A stretch of DNA of 24,897 nucleotides from Sphaeroforma sirkka (lineage: Eukaryota; Opisthokonta; Ichthyosporea; Ichthyophonida), in NCBI GenBank assembly GCA_001586965.3, contig LUCW03000900.1, positions 1 to 24,897 of the forward strand, written 5' to 3'. The stretch's first letter is position 1, and each line of letters starts with the position of its first letter. The notes below the pieces were generated by a model. It was not told the DNA's origin. It saw only the letters and a program-made list of their open reading frames with translations, and made no database searches. Made by a program: the position numbers and the translations under genes. Of the stretch, positions 8,070-18,539 are shown piece after piece.

Positions 8070-11000
8070 GTGACATTCTCGTGTATTATGTCAACCTAAA
8101 CTCACTGAAAAACACACAAGCACAATACAGAGCAATACGTAAACTATGCAGTCAATGTGACGCCCTATGTTTTAGTAGAGACGTGGGGCTACAGAGACCG
8201 CCTCAATGAAGTTTGCAATGAAAGTAATACCAACCTTATCTATGCGTCACCCCCATCTAGTAGTATACACCGTGGTGGTAGAAACAACGGTGTAGCCTTA
8301 ATAAGTAGACATAGCTCAATGATTTCAAACTACATGCACAAAGCCAATGCTTTGTAGCATTTACCTTTCGCATGGTCACCATAGCATGTGTCTACTTAGC
8401 ACCACACCTAGGAAATGACGTATACAAAACTTTAATGGCACTCAACTGCAAACCTCATGTGCTGGTTGGAGATATGAATTTCCGCGATACAGAATATAAT
8501 GACTTCCTCATTAAATATCCGACCGTAGAAAATCTATCGAATACTATACTCAGCTACACCAAATGGACCATATAACACCAAACCAATCAGCAAACATACG
8601 TGTTGATCACGTCTACGCTCAATCACGTACGAGAACACTGCTCACACTCATCAAAGCCGCAGACATTTCACTCAAAACCGATCATGAATGGGTGTTTTCA
8701 CTCAACATTCAATCACCAGACATACAACACCCCAGTACTATGCCTACATCCATAGAATGTATGCCAGCACACGGGTACAACAGATACCGAATTCGAACTT
8801 ATAATTGCAACAACCCGCGCTACGCAAATACCTTTCGAGCAAGAATAAGAGCTAACTCTAAGTCATGGCTACGACTTATCCAGAATGCAAATCAAGACAA
8901 AATCACATCGGTATATGATACGATAGTTAACAAGCTATGGAAAGTAGCACAAGGCACATTCTACGGTTACTATCTGGAAAACACCCCCCACAGATCCACA
9001 CACCATTGCGCGCTACCGAGGCGTATCCATAATACCACCATTGTGAAATTATTCACTAAACAAAAGAAATCACTGTCCAAACAACCATCAATACCCAACA
9101 CAACAGAACCAACAGCACACATCATTGGCTCATTCCTGCAAAAGCTATTTAACCAGAAAATACCTTACAAAATACCAGAAGAAACCCATACTGAATTCAT
9201 ACCTCTCGACCAAGATATCTTCACCACCGCACATATCATGCAAGCCATACTAGCATATGATAGCCGGAAAGGCTCCGGCCCGGACGGAATACATATTGAT
9301 ATTCTCAAAGCAGCTATCGAAGTCTATCCCATAGGACACGATCAGGAGGGTAAACCAAATCCCAAGTCACCAATTCTTAAAGTCCTCAATTACCTGTTCA
9401 ACAAGATACTACATACGGGTAACGTGCCGTCAGCCTGGCTGTGCACGCTTATCGTGCCCATTCCCAAAACTGAGGTACCCACAGGGCCAGAATTCTTTCG
9501 ACCTATAACGCTCACACAGATACTGCGTCGTATCTTTCAAATAGTACTGCTGAGTTACATGAATCAGCTGTCTGCCTTTAAAACACATAGCAGACAAGGC
9601 GGGTTCAAATCAGGCTACTCTTGCTTCACACACGCCCTCACGCTACACGAATACATCAATCAATCAAGCCCTACAGCCCAACACACCCACCAGGTATTCC
9701 TGGACATTAAGAAAGCATATGACTCAGTCAAACTTGACCGCCTCTGGCGCCTTCTACACAATCGACGGGTACCCACCCCATTGATCACCCTCTTCCAAAA
9801 CATGTACCATAATGTAGTGTCTCGTATTACATATCAACAAGTCCTCGGGCCTATATATTCACGTGCTCATGGTCTAACTCAGGGTGATCAATCCCCACAC
9901 TCTTCAACATATACATTGACCCGCTACTTGATAGCCTTGCTAAAGTCGACCCCCCGAGGCTTCCTTGGCTGGGTCGACGACCTAACGATATCAACCGCGA
10001 TCACACCAAGTTGCAACTAGGCCTCAACCATGCTTATGTATGGGGCAAACGCTCCGGTGTTGAATTCCACCCAAAGAAATCGATATATGTAGCACCGCAA
10101 AATCCCAAACTAGCACACAAGTTCATGCTCGGACTGAATGGTATAGATGCACACCCCACTGCTAGATACTTGGGATTCCCTATGGGACAAGGGAATAGAC
10201 ATTGTACAAATGTTGGAAACACGCATCAATACTCTGAATGAATCCATAAGCCACAGCGGCCCCCCTTGGCTTCCGAGCTGGGACCCACCTACACCCACAC
10301 AACAAGCTCATGATCTTCCAGTATTTATACTCTCCAAAATCACTTACGGTCTTGCTTTCATCCCACTATCACACTACTCACTCACATCACAAATCAATAC
10401 ACAACTCGACAAGCTCGATACCGTAATCCATAAGGCCTCTGGATACATTCTTTCCACTGCCGCACACAAAAAGACCCCAACAAAAGCCACACCAACTATG
10501 CTGAAACAAATTCAGTTCTGTGGACTCCTCAACGCACGGGCATTATGCACTTGGCGGTGCGTGAGTCTTATAAATCATATAACTCGTATGTCACACAGAA
10601 ATCCTCTACAGGAATATCTGGGCAAACAAGCAACCATATTCACCCCTATGAGACTCACTATGCTCGCTCGCGAGAACATACTTCACTACCCTCCGTTCAT
10701 AACATACAGGAAGCTGAAACAAGCATACACAAACAGAAAACCAAACAAAAAGGAAAGCGCACTACACCGACAAGCGGCTCGCGAACTCCGATTTGGACTC
10801 ATCTACCCAGGCGAGGAAGAGCGGTACCGACTCGACACGCCACTCGAACATCACAGCTTCAGCAGTCTCTTATTCAGAGTACCAACGATCGTCGCACTGT
10901 ACGTCACGAACAGGTATATGTTCATGCTAGAAAAGACCCCGGCAGGTCTCACATGCATTGGCTGCAGCAAAACACCTTTCACCACATCACACTTCAAGTG

Positions 11001-11627
11001 TCCCCTCGTGCTGCCCTACATGTCCAAACTCATCTCACCAAAGAAAGAGATTGTAGTTGATAGCAACTTACTAGACGCCCTTAGCACCCGTAAGCGCTAC
11101 ACAGACATGCTCACACTACACGACCAGCTGGTGTGCTTGCACAAAGGACCCATACCCCCCCAAGTACTGCTGAACTGTGTGTTCCCAGTGCCACGGTTCA
11201 TGACCACAATAGTACACACTCTCCTCGTAGACTCAGAACACCCAGAGAACGATTATACTTGGCCTTCGTTAGACCGCAGACGTCGTTTCGAACAAGCCCA
11301 CAGAACACTGTGGCTAGATAACCCGCAAATGGACTTCAACACACTACATCCAGAGGCTAGCGCCTATATGGCGGCGCCCCAGCACTGGACACGCAAACTC
11401 CCGAACCACCACATACACCCCTGTTTGACATTGACCAGGACTTAGACAATGACATCCCAATAGACATTACACTATCCTACATATGTAGTAGCGTGACTCC
11501 GCCTGACTTGATCAGACGCTGGCGAATATGCCTGCGACAAATATGCATTGACCTGAAGTTGAATAGCACATATATCAACGAACACAGCGCGATGAAACGC
11601 CCCCCGCCCCGCCCACACCCTCCCTGA
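8066..11627 (+). CDS. LINE ORF2: endonuclease-reverse transcriptase-zinc knuckle, frame-disrupted
   Basis: Polyprotein that nicks DNA and reverse-transcribes the LINE RNA. The start ATG at 8066 gives MSDILVYYVNLNSL, a normal APE-type N-terminus with the metal-site Asn. Endonuclease motifs follow: VETW (Glu codon 8178-8180), GGRNNGVAL, GDMN at 8468-8479, VDHVYA, and TDHEW near 8680. The RT spans about 9240-10200 with GPDGIHIDIL, FLDIKKAYDSV (motif A, Asp codon 9703-9705), HGLTQGD (motif B) and WVDD (motif C, 9970-9981). The zinc knuckle CX2CX8HX2C is at 10954-11001. Frame changes lie near 8160, 8360, 8570, 9890-9950 (a short compensated shift over the usual LFNIYIDPLL), 10015, 10190 and 11430. 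The expected stop is TGA 11625-11627. Confidence 0.8.
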
Positions 11628-12005
11628 ATGCCTACCGGCAGGCACAGTCGCACATCGCGACCTGGTGATGCGGTAGTGAGTATGATACACTGGTGAGCCA
11701 CTGTATCATACCTCATATTCAATGAAACGATATGCATATCTGTCACAGCTTAGCTTACTCACAGACTCTGTGTCAATCCAGTTACGGTTGTCAAACACAC
11801 ACACCACTAACAAAACTACAGCCAAAGAAAACAACTCAACAAGTACAACAACCACAGACCGAAAACGACTCAGCCCCTAGACAGTCCAGTTCGCCCTCCC
11901 CTGAAAAGCAGGGTCACGGGAACTGCCAACACCTGCCGGTAGCCACAAGTCCACCCCGGACATCAGGCATTGTATATAGCAATAGCGTGTAAACAAATAA
12001 AGGTA
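11628..12005 (+). other. LINE copy B 3' UTR with two hairpins
   Basis: Equivalent of 3656-4031. The first hairpin (11680-11711) has a perfect 10-bp stem GTATGATACA/TGTATCATAC, again inside TGAG and CTCA. Its sequence is unlike that of copies A and C but the helix is in the same place. The block before it (GGTGATGCGGTAGTGAG) is identical in all three copies. The second hairpin (11966-11986) keeps the loop TATATAG and the stem core ATTG/CAAT. The end AAATAAAGGTAC runs straight into CCCTAAA-type units. Confidence 0.75.
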
Positions 12006-12027
12006 CCTAAAACCCTAAACCCTAAAA
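12006..12027 (+). repeat. Telomere repeats between LINE B and LINE C
   Basis: Three units (CCTAAAA, CCCTAAA, CCCTAAAA) with no substitutions, placed exactly between the 3' end of one LINE and the truncated 5' end of the next. Too few to cap a chromosome; they look like a relic of the target telomere or a copy of the LINE RNA tail. Confidence 0.9.
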
Positions 12028-13113
12028 CTGTGTGAGTGGCAATGTGTAAGTTTAATCAATCATATTAGTAGAATGTCAATCAGAAATCTACTGCAAGACT
12101 ATATGAACAAACGCAAATCCGTTTTCACCCCGATGGGACTCACCATGCTCGCTCGCGAGAACATCTATTTTTATCCATATTATAAACTTTACAGACAATT
12201 GAAGATTTTCTATACCAAAAAGAACCCAAACAAGGAAGACGGTGCGCTACACCGCGAGGCAGCACGCGAGCTGAGATTTCGGCTCATCTACCCCGGCGAA
12301 GAAGAACGCTACCGATTCGACACACCGCTGGATCATCACAGCTTCAGCAGTCTTCTCTTCCGAATTCCGACGATCTTCCTGTTCTACATATTACACAGGT
12401 TCTGTTTCACGCTAGAAAAGACCCCGGCAGGTCTCGCATGCATCGGCTGTAGCGCTAGAAAGTTCACTCCCACACACTTTACATGTCCCTTCGTGTTAGA
12501 GTTTGTGTCAAAACTGATCGCACCACAGAAAGGCGTAGTAGTTAATAAGACACTGCTAGATGCACTTAGTAGTCGCAAGCGCTATACAGACATGCTAACG
12601 ATTCACGATCAACTAGTATATCTACACAAGGGACCGATAGAACCAAACATACTCATAGAAAAAGTGTTTCCAGTGCCGCGTTTCATGACTACTGTAGTTC
12701 ATACGTTACATGTAAATGGTGCACACCCAGGCAATGAATTTATATGGCCATCACTGGCTAGTATAGATCGTGGCCAGCAACCCAATAGAGTACTGTGGAT
12801 TGATAATCCGCAAATAGATTTCAATACGCTTCACCCAGAGGCAGCAGCGTACATAATCACACCACAGTATTGGAAACGCACACTACCCAACCACCACACT
12901 CACCCCCTGTTCGATATAGATCAGGATTCAGAAAACAACATCCCAATAGATATCACTCTCTCCTATATCACTAGCAGTCTAGATCCACCTGATTTTACCA
13001 AGTGTTGGCAAATATGCCTACGACAGATTTGCATTGACTTGAAGCTGAATAGCAATTATATCAACAAACATCCTGCGATGAAACGCCCACCTCCTAGAAC
13101 ACATCCGCCCTAA
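12028..13113 (+). CDS. LINE ORF2 C-terminal fragment, open frame
   Basis: An uninterrupted frame from the truncated 5' junction to TAA at 13111-13113. The first in-frame ATG (12073) gives 346 residues, but this is an internal Met of ORF2 and probably not a real start. It is the best readable version of the ORF2 tail: a basic region, the conserved block LIYPGEEERYRFDTPL (residues 71-86 from that Met), then the zinc knuckle C123, C126, H135, C138 (CX2CX8HX2C). Such knuckles after the RT help LINE proteins hold nucleic acid. The last residues are proline-rich (MKRPPPRTHPP). Lacking endonuclease and RT, it cannot mobilise itself. Confidence 0.85.
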   Translation: MCEWQCVSLINHISRMSIRNLLQDYMNKRKSVFTPMGLTMLARENIYFYPYYKLYRQLKIFYTKKNPNKEDGALHREAARELRFRLIYPGEEERYRFDTPLDHHSFSSLLFRIPTIFLFYILHRFCFTLEKTPAGLACIGCSARKFTPTHFTCPFVLEFVSKLIAPQKGVVVNKTLLDALSSRKRYTDMLTIHDQLVYLHKGPIEPNILIEKVFPVPRFMTTVVHTLHVNGAHPGNEFIWPSLASIDRGQQPNRVLWIDNPQIDFNTLHPEAAAYIITPQYWKRTLPNHHTHPLFDIDQDSENNIPIDITLSYITSSLDPPDFTKCWQICLRQICIDLKLNSNYINKHPAMKRPPPRTHPP

Positions 13114-13491
13114 GCGCCTACCGGCAGACACAGCTGCAAATCGCAACCCGGTGATGCGGTAGTGAGTCCGAGACAGTAGTGCCGCTACTGGTCTCTCTCT
13201 CATATTCAGTAATACGAAATGCAAATCGGTCATAGTATATTCTCAGCACTTGTTTCCAACCAGTTAGGATTTACAAACTACTACTAAAACAACCCATAGA
13301 ACCACATACCCAAAGAAACCAAGCCACATAGCAAACTAAACGCAGCGCAACAACTCAGCCATTAGACAGTTCAGTTAGCTTCTACCTGAGAAAACAGGGA
13401 TTAAAGCACAAACTGCGACACCTGCCGGCCGCCACAGGTCTTCGGACACAAGCCATTGTATATAGCAATAGTGTGTAAACAAATAAAGGTA
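13114..13491 (+). other. LINE copy C 3' UTR with two hairpins
   Basis: Almost identical to the UTR of copy A. The first hairpin is at 13170-13195 (GAGAC/GTCTC plus AGTAG/CTACT). The terminal hairpin is at 13452-13472 with loop TATATAG and the stem core CATTG/CAATA, one pair weaker than in copy A. It ends AAATAAAGGTAC like copy B. Confidence 0.75.
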
Positions 13492-13515
13492 CCTAAACCC
13501 TAAAACTCTAAAACT
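13492..13515 (+). repeat. Telomere-type tail of LINE C
   Basis: CCTAAA and CCCTAAAA followed by two decayed CTCTAAAA-like units, passing into the (TA)n tract. Confidence 0.8.
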
Positions 13516-13565
13516 CTATATATATAGTGTATGTATGTATATTTTTTTGTAATGTTTATTATATG

Positions 13566-13658
<93 letters not shown>

Positions 13659-13678
13659 TGTATGTATATATGTATATA

Positions 13679-13772
<94 letters not shown>

Positions 13773-13786
13773 ATATATATATAATG

Positions 13787-13851
<65 letters not shown>

Positions 13852-13854
13852 ATG

Positions 13855-13906
<52 letters not shown>
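13516..13906. repeat. (TA)n microsatellite
   Basis: About 390 bp of mostly pure TA dinucleotides broken by short interruptions (GTATGTATG near 13525 and 13655, AATGCAA near 13783, AATGTAA near 13852). Frames through it encode only Tyr-Ile repeats. The LTR element begins directly at its right edge. Confidence 0.97.
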
Positions 13907-13909
<3 letters not shown>

Positions 13910-14500
13910 AGAAATACGGCCTCCGGTCAGTCTAAAATATCAAGATCAATTGAGATAATACATTGGTTTTATTTGTATTTTTAAATAATTAGTACAAGCT
14001 CTTTTTCCAATATTTCCAAAGTGTTCTAAATTCACTTTGATGGCTCCAATAGCCTGAGTATTTGGTATGACTCATCTACTTGGACCTATTTGAGACATTA
14101 GTAGATGTAGGATATTATAAACTAAATTTTATAATCTCCGAACTACTACTTATTGATTTTGGTCCTCCCGCCAATCTCCAAAATCCAATAAGTCTTTTTT
14201 TTTTTTTAACTTTTCTTCAGATGGAACTTTATTTATATCAGTTAATGTATTAACGTGACTTACGTTATTATGTCTATTTACAAATTAGGCAAGTGGTCAT
14301 GAACATTTAGTACTTCTAGTGAAAATTATTCAATAAAGAACAGCTAGAGGTACGCCCTGTGTGATCGAGGATATTTAGGCTCTTAACAAGAGGCAGTCCC
14401 GATCATTCTTACACAAGCTACCACTGCTAAATCCTAACTGACTAAATTGTATTTTAGTTTAATATAGTTTGAAACCTAGTAATTTCCATCGAAGTTTACA
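13907..14500 (+). repeat. Left LTR, copy 1
   Basis: TGTAGAAATACGG to GAAGTTTACA, defined by comparison with the LTR at 20975. It contains AATAAA at 14332-14337, a likely polyadenylation signal. It begins at the end of the (TA)n tract. What follows does not begin with the usual TGG of a primer site. Confidence 0.92.
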
Positions 14501-14580
14501 TATTTTTTCAGTTATATAGTAGTTACAGTAGTGTACTGCTTCTAGACTGTCTGACATCAATTTACTATCCAGCAATTACT

Positions 14581-16627
14581 ATGGCTAAGGGTACTTCTAA
14601 AGGCAAGGGAGCCGCTAGCTCTAAGCCTGCTAAGCCTGCCGAGGTTCCTGAGGTCCCTGTGGAAACACCTAGCCTGTCTGGAGTTGAGCCTGCCGAGGAT
14701 ACTGTTGGGGAAGCAAATTCTGAGGTTGGTACAGAGGATTATTCTGAGGATGACTCGTCGGATCCTAAAGCCTTGGAAGAAGAGGTATCTACTACCGCGG
14801 AAAGGCTCGCCAGCGTCCGTGTATCACCTAGGAGTGAAGCTCAGGACCCCAGCTTGCCCCCCTGACCACGTGCCGTCAAATATTGGGGATAAACGTCGAA
14901 AGGCTGGAAAATTCGTGGATACGAATGTCGAATGGGGGGGCATTATAACTCCACATCTAAAGGACACTCCAGCACAAATCCGGCGTGAAAAGGAAGTATT
15001 GGACCTGTCCGAAAATTTCGGTTTCGCCATCGATGGAGAAGCCATTCCATTCAGCTCAAATCTTGGGGCCGAAGCTGAGGACGCCATAACTCGACAACGA
15101 GTGGCTGGATCCTCTCAATCTCAACGCCAATTGAACCGCACTGAAGCGCTCTTGAAGGAGCTAGCGGCAGCAGCAGTTGTGGACCCCTCTATCGTGTCCC
15201 ACTTGGCTGATATTCTTCCTATACCGAAGAAGAAAAAAAAAAAATTCGGGCCGGGTTTCGAACCCGAGACCTACTGGTTTACCAGCCAGTATGTTTACCA
15301 CTAAGCCAATTACCACTGGCGAGAGAGATAATATTTCAAAATTTAATCTCTATAGCTCTGATGCTACCATCGACCATCCTCTTGACAAACCTAACCCTGT
15401 CAGAGGATATGATCGTATGGAACTCGATGAGGCTTACCATCCTCGTAATATCGACCCTCATTTGCCAACTAACCCTGGTAATCACGATTTTGGCAATCGC
15501 TACACCAGTACCTCGTTAGAGAGTTCCCGCTCTAATCCTGAGGATGAGGAAGTGAGAACCAGACATACTCGTCTCAGGCTATTACGCTCTGGTATGCAAG
15601 TCCTTGAGGACCGTCTATTGAATGACTCTGACCTTGACGATAGGAAAGCGGATAACATTCGCTATCTAATCGATAACAAGAGAAAGGAAATAGACACCAT
15701 CTTGGCACTAGCAGCCCGTAGCACTGAGCATGAGCCTCGTGAACACTTAGAACCAAGCTTTATAAAGCAGCTAGGTAACGCGCAGGCTGAGGTCGATTTC
15801 TCTACTAATGAGAGTACAGTGGAGACACTGAAGGCCTTCGACCAACTTAAGGAGTCTGCCAGCCTTAGGGATAAGCAGATGATGAATGCCTTTATTCATT
15901 TCTGTGAGCCAGGTGAATGGCGAACTATCTTGAAGGCTCATGAGCCCAACTGGAAAGCCCTACCCTGGCACCAGTTGCGTGATAATATACTTAACACCTT
16001 TTTTTGAAGATGCACGTGACCGTGAACTTCTAGAGTCTCGCAAGTTCTTTGCGAACGATACCACTATTCGAGGTGCTCTAGCTCATATGACACATATGAA
16101 TACACGGATGGGTGGTCGTACCTATACTGGCGAATATTTATTAATTTGTCAGATGATGGAGACTCTGGGAGCTAACCTCTTTAAGAAAGTCAATGATGAC
16201 ATCATCGCCTATGGTGATTTGCGATCTATGCCTTGGTCTGTCTTTGAGAAGATAGTACACAAGCATACCAATTCCTCTACTAGAGTACTTAGTACCACGA
16301 GCTACACCCAGCCCACTAAGCGAAACGCAGTAGAGAGACTAATACTGCGCGTAGTACTAAGAAACCTCGCACTACTACTGGAGGGGGTACTGGCTCTACT
16401 TCTACCGAACCGAAAGGTGATAAGAAGGTGAGAGCGCCTTGCAAGAAGTGTGGTTACAACCTCACAAAACGTAATGGCAAGTGGAATGGTAGACACGACC
16501 CTGTTAAGTGTGCACCAGGCAAGCCAGATTTTGGACACTATATGAAAGAGTGTGCTACTTGCAAGGGTACTAACGGTTGGCACAAAGAGGATTGCAAGGA
16601 CTTACCAGACGTCCAAGTTAAGCACTG
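14581..16627 (+). pseudogene. gag: gag region of LTR copy 1 (fossil)
   Basis: Starts at ATG 14581 with a Lys/Ser- then Pro/Glu/Val-rich stretch and an acidic segment, then a charged helical-looking part (about 15500-16000). It ends with two Cys/His knuckle-like motifs near 16440-16610: CKKCGYNL with a distant H and C, and CATCKGTNGWHKEDC. These are unusual spacings compared with the classic CCHC. Gag makes the particle shell and the knuckles bind RNA. An antisense tRNA-like module sits inside it. The region is broken. Confidence 0.75.
15244..15316 (-). tRNA. tRNA-like module inside gag, antisense to the element
   Basis: On the minus strand it has an A box TGGCTTAGTGG (15298-15308) and B box GGTTCGAAACC (15254-15264), both matching Pol III consensus. 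The T arm TCGGG/CCCGG closes loop TTCGAAA, the variable loop AGGTC is 5 nt, and the anticodon stem ACTGG/CCAGT closes an 8-nt loop (one more than normal) holding GGT, so it looks tRNA-Thr-like. It is followed by a run of 12 T (minus strand), a Pol III terminator. The acceptor stem pairs poorly, so a charged tRNA is unlikely; tRNA-derived RNA or insertion is more likely. Confidence 0.6.
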
Positions 16628-16729
16628 ACAGTACCATATGTGCGCACTAGAGCAAGATTATGAGAAAATGTTCAATAAAATCTATACCAAAGGAGATGAA
16701 CGTATCTTTCAAACAGTTTTCGTAAATGG

Positions 16730-16995
16730 AAAAAAGTTATGGCACTATTTGATCCAGGGGCTGAAGTCTCTGCTATCTCATGCCGAGTAGCCTACGCTAC
16801 AGATATGGCTGTCCATAACGAAACAACTGATTTAATCTTGGGAAATGGCAAAGTTACTACTTGCGAACAAGCCATTGACTATGCACACATAATGCTGTCA
16901 GATAGAAGAGAAGTGAAGACTCACCTAATCGTTACTGACATGTCTCAGAAATACGATTTAATTATAGGTATGACTGATCTTCTCAGTTTAGGTAT
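16730..16995 (+). pseudogene. Retropepsin-like protease part of LTR copy 1 (fossil)
   Basis: Aspartic protease of pol: ALFDPGAEVSAIS carries the active-site Asp in a D-P-G-A form (usual D-S/T-G-A), and YDLIIGMTDL resembles the conserved flap-distal I-I-G-x-D/N block. It would mature the Gag and Pol proteins as a homodimer. It lies directly after the knuckle region and before RT, as in other Ty3/gypsy elements. Confidence 0.75.
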
Positions 16996-17099
16996 AACAC
17001 TCACTGGTCTGCCTAATGGGCTAGACCCGAATAAAGATCAGTCAGATGATAATATGTTAAAGATACCTAAACCTCCGGAAGGTGAAGCAAAGGATATGA

Positions 17100-17900
17100 T
17101 TCCGCACTTCACCGATATAATTATGGACTTAATTATACAAAACAGGAAGATTGCAATAACTGACTGGTGTATGTTTAAGTTCTCTAATGGGTACGTTAGA
17201 CTTGACTTGACAAACGTCGACTTCTCTAAGTTAAAGTGTCCTTCACATAACTACGTGAGTTGGAGACACAAAGACGTTGTCAAAACCCAAATCGAAGATT
17301 GGTTAAAACAGGGTCTAATTGAAATCAATTATGATGCAACCCCAGTTAACTTAGCTCTCTTAGCGGTCGATCAATATAAATCTGATGGAACGTTTAGTAA
17401 AACAAGAGTAGTACTAGACCTGTCGCCAATCAACAAACTAATTCCGCAACATAGTTTTCCCTTACCTAAGATAAGCGAGATACTACGCAAAATGGAGGTG
17501 CGACTATCTTTTCCAAGATAGACTTAAAAGCTGCATTCCATCAACTACAGATATATGAGCCTCATAGGAAATACTTTTCCTTTACTTGGCAAGGTAAGAA
17601 GTACCAGTTTAAAGGTGCACCTGAAGGCTTACACATGTTACCTTCTTTCTTCCAACAAGTTATGATGGAACTATTTGCGGACCTGTCGTATAACGTATCA
17701 GTCTATTTAGATGATATAGTTATCTTTACAAAGACAGCACATGAACATGCTAAACTCGTTAAAGAAGTCTTAAAGCGACTTAATCATGCTAAACTTAAGA
17801 TTAACGAAGACAAGTGTTCTTTTGCTAAAGATACTATACACTTACTTGGCTACAAAGTATCTGCAGCAGGGTAGAAATTGATCCTGGCAAGAAACAGTTT
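17100..17900 (+). pseudogene. Reverse transcriptase part of LTR copy 1 (fossil)
   Basis: Recognisable Ty3/gypsy RT: RVVLDLSPINKLIPQHSFPL (fingers), the substrate-side block APEGLHMLPSFFQQVM where most relatives have PFGLTNAP, and the catalytic YLDDIVIF near 17704, then LLGYKVSAAG. It copies the element RNA into DNA. Broken as a whole. Confidence 0.9.
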
Positions 17901-17903
17901 CTG

Positions 17904-18530
17904 TTGGATTTATCAACACCAATTACTGGAAGAGATGTGAACTCTGTGTGTGGGTTTGTTAACTTCTTCTCGGATTCGGTACCGCATCTTTCTCATTACT
18001 TAAAGCCTTTCAGTCACCTACGGCTGCACAAAGGACCTTTGGGAAAGCTTTGGACTAAAGAATGTGATGATGCATTTAAACTAGTCAAAAGTAAAGTAAT
18101 GGACGCACCCATCATGCAGTACCCTGTGGATGGTGTCCCGTTCCAAGTAGCAACCGACGCTTCAGATCGAGCGGTAGGTGGAGTGCTTTACCAAACGATA
18201 AATGGTAAACCGCGCTACATACAATTCTTTAGCAAGAGTTATAATAAGAGTCAACGTAATTACCCTACCGTTAAACAAGAGCTCCTTGCTATAGTTACTG
18301 CGCTAAGACAGTTTAAAGACTACCTTTATGGAAGTTACTTTACTGTCGCCTGTGATCAAAAGTCTTTAACATACTTAAAAGATATGAACCCTGATTCACA
18401 GTTGGTGAGCCGCTGGCATGACATTATTGCCAAGTTCGCCTTTAATATAACACACATTCCAGGAATACATAACCATCTTCCTGACATGCTCTCTCGACTT
18501 GTGCCCGACTACCAGAAAACAGTCAAAGAG
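17904..18530 (+). pseudogene. RT connection and RNase H part of LTR copy 1 (fossil)
   Basis: Continues the RT with GFVNFFSDSVPHLS, then RNase H with the first catalytic Asp in VATDASDRAVGGVLY (near 18150), the block NYPTVKQELLAIVTALRQF with the catalytic Glu, and ACDQKSLTYL. It ends at HIPGIHNHLPDMLSRL. RNase H removes the RNA strand after copying. Confidence 0.88.
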
Positions 18531-18539
18531 TTATTAGCA

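Larger units (their letters stand above)
6516..12006 (+). mobile_element. LINE copy B, near full length, APE-type, two ORFs
   Basis: A non-LTR retrotransposon of about 5.5 kb: 5' region (6516-6744), ORF1 (6745-8069), ORF2 (8066-11627), 3' UTR and a telomere-repeat tail. ORF2 has an APE-like endonuclease before the reverse transcriptase and a zinc knuckle after it, the layout of L1/Tad/I-like and TRAS/SART-like LINEs. The left edge is taken where the 22-bp satellite ends; no target-site duplication is visible. Both ORFs carry several frame changes. Since A/C comparisons show similar one-base length noise, I cannot tell whether this copy is dead or merely badly read. Confidence 0.88.
12028..13491 (+). 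mobile_element. LINE copy C, 5'-truncated, telomere-tailed
   Basis: A second member of the copy A subfamily, matching 2571-4031 with few differences over about 1.46 kb. The 5' break joins CCCTAAAA directly to CTGTGTGAG in the middle of ORF2, typical of incomplete reverse transcription. It is in the same orientation as A and B. The 3' end is AAATAAAGGTAC followed by telomere-type units. Confidence 0.92.

Noticed and set aside
13531-13857. Tyr-Ile repeat proteins on both strands
   Set aside because: Direct translation of (TA)n.
14501-14530. tRNA primer-binding site after the left LTR
   Set aside because: The sequence after the LTR end (TATTTTTTCAG) does not start with TGG or match a tRNA 3' end that I recognise.
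14824-15087. Minus-strand frames inside gag and pol (also near 15574-15756, 16302-16583, 19443-19631, 22104-22286)
   Set aside because: Shadows of the plus-strand element; no domains, and the plus strand has clear retroelement motifs.
15244-15316. A working host tRNA-Thr gene
   Set aside because: Poor acceptor pairing, 8-nt anticodon loop and location inside a retroelement; kept only as a tRNA-like module.
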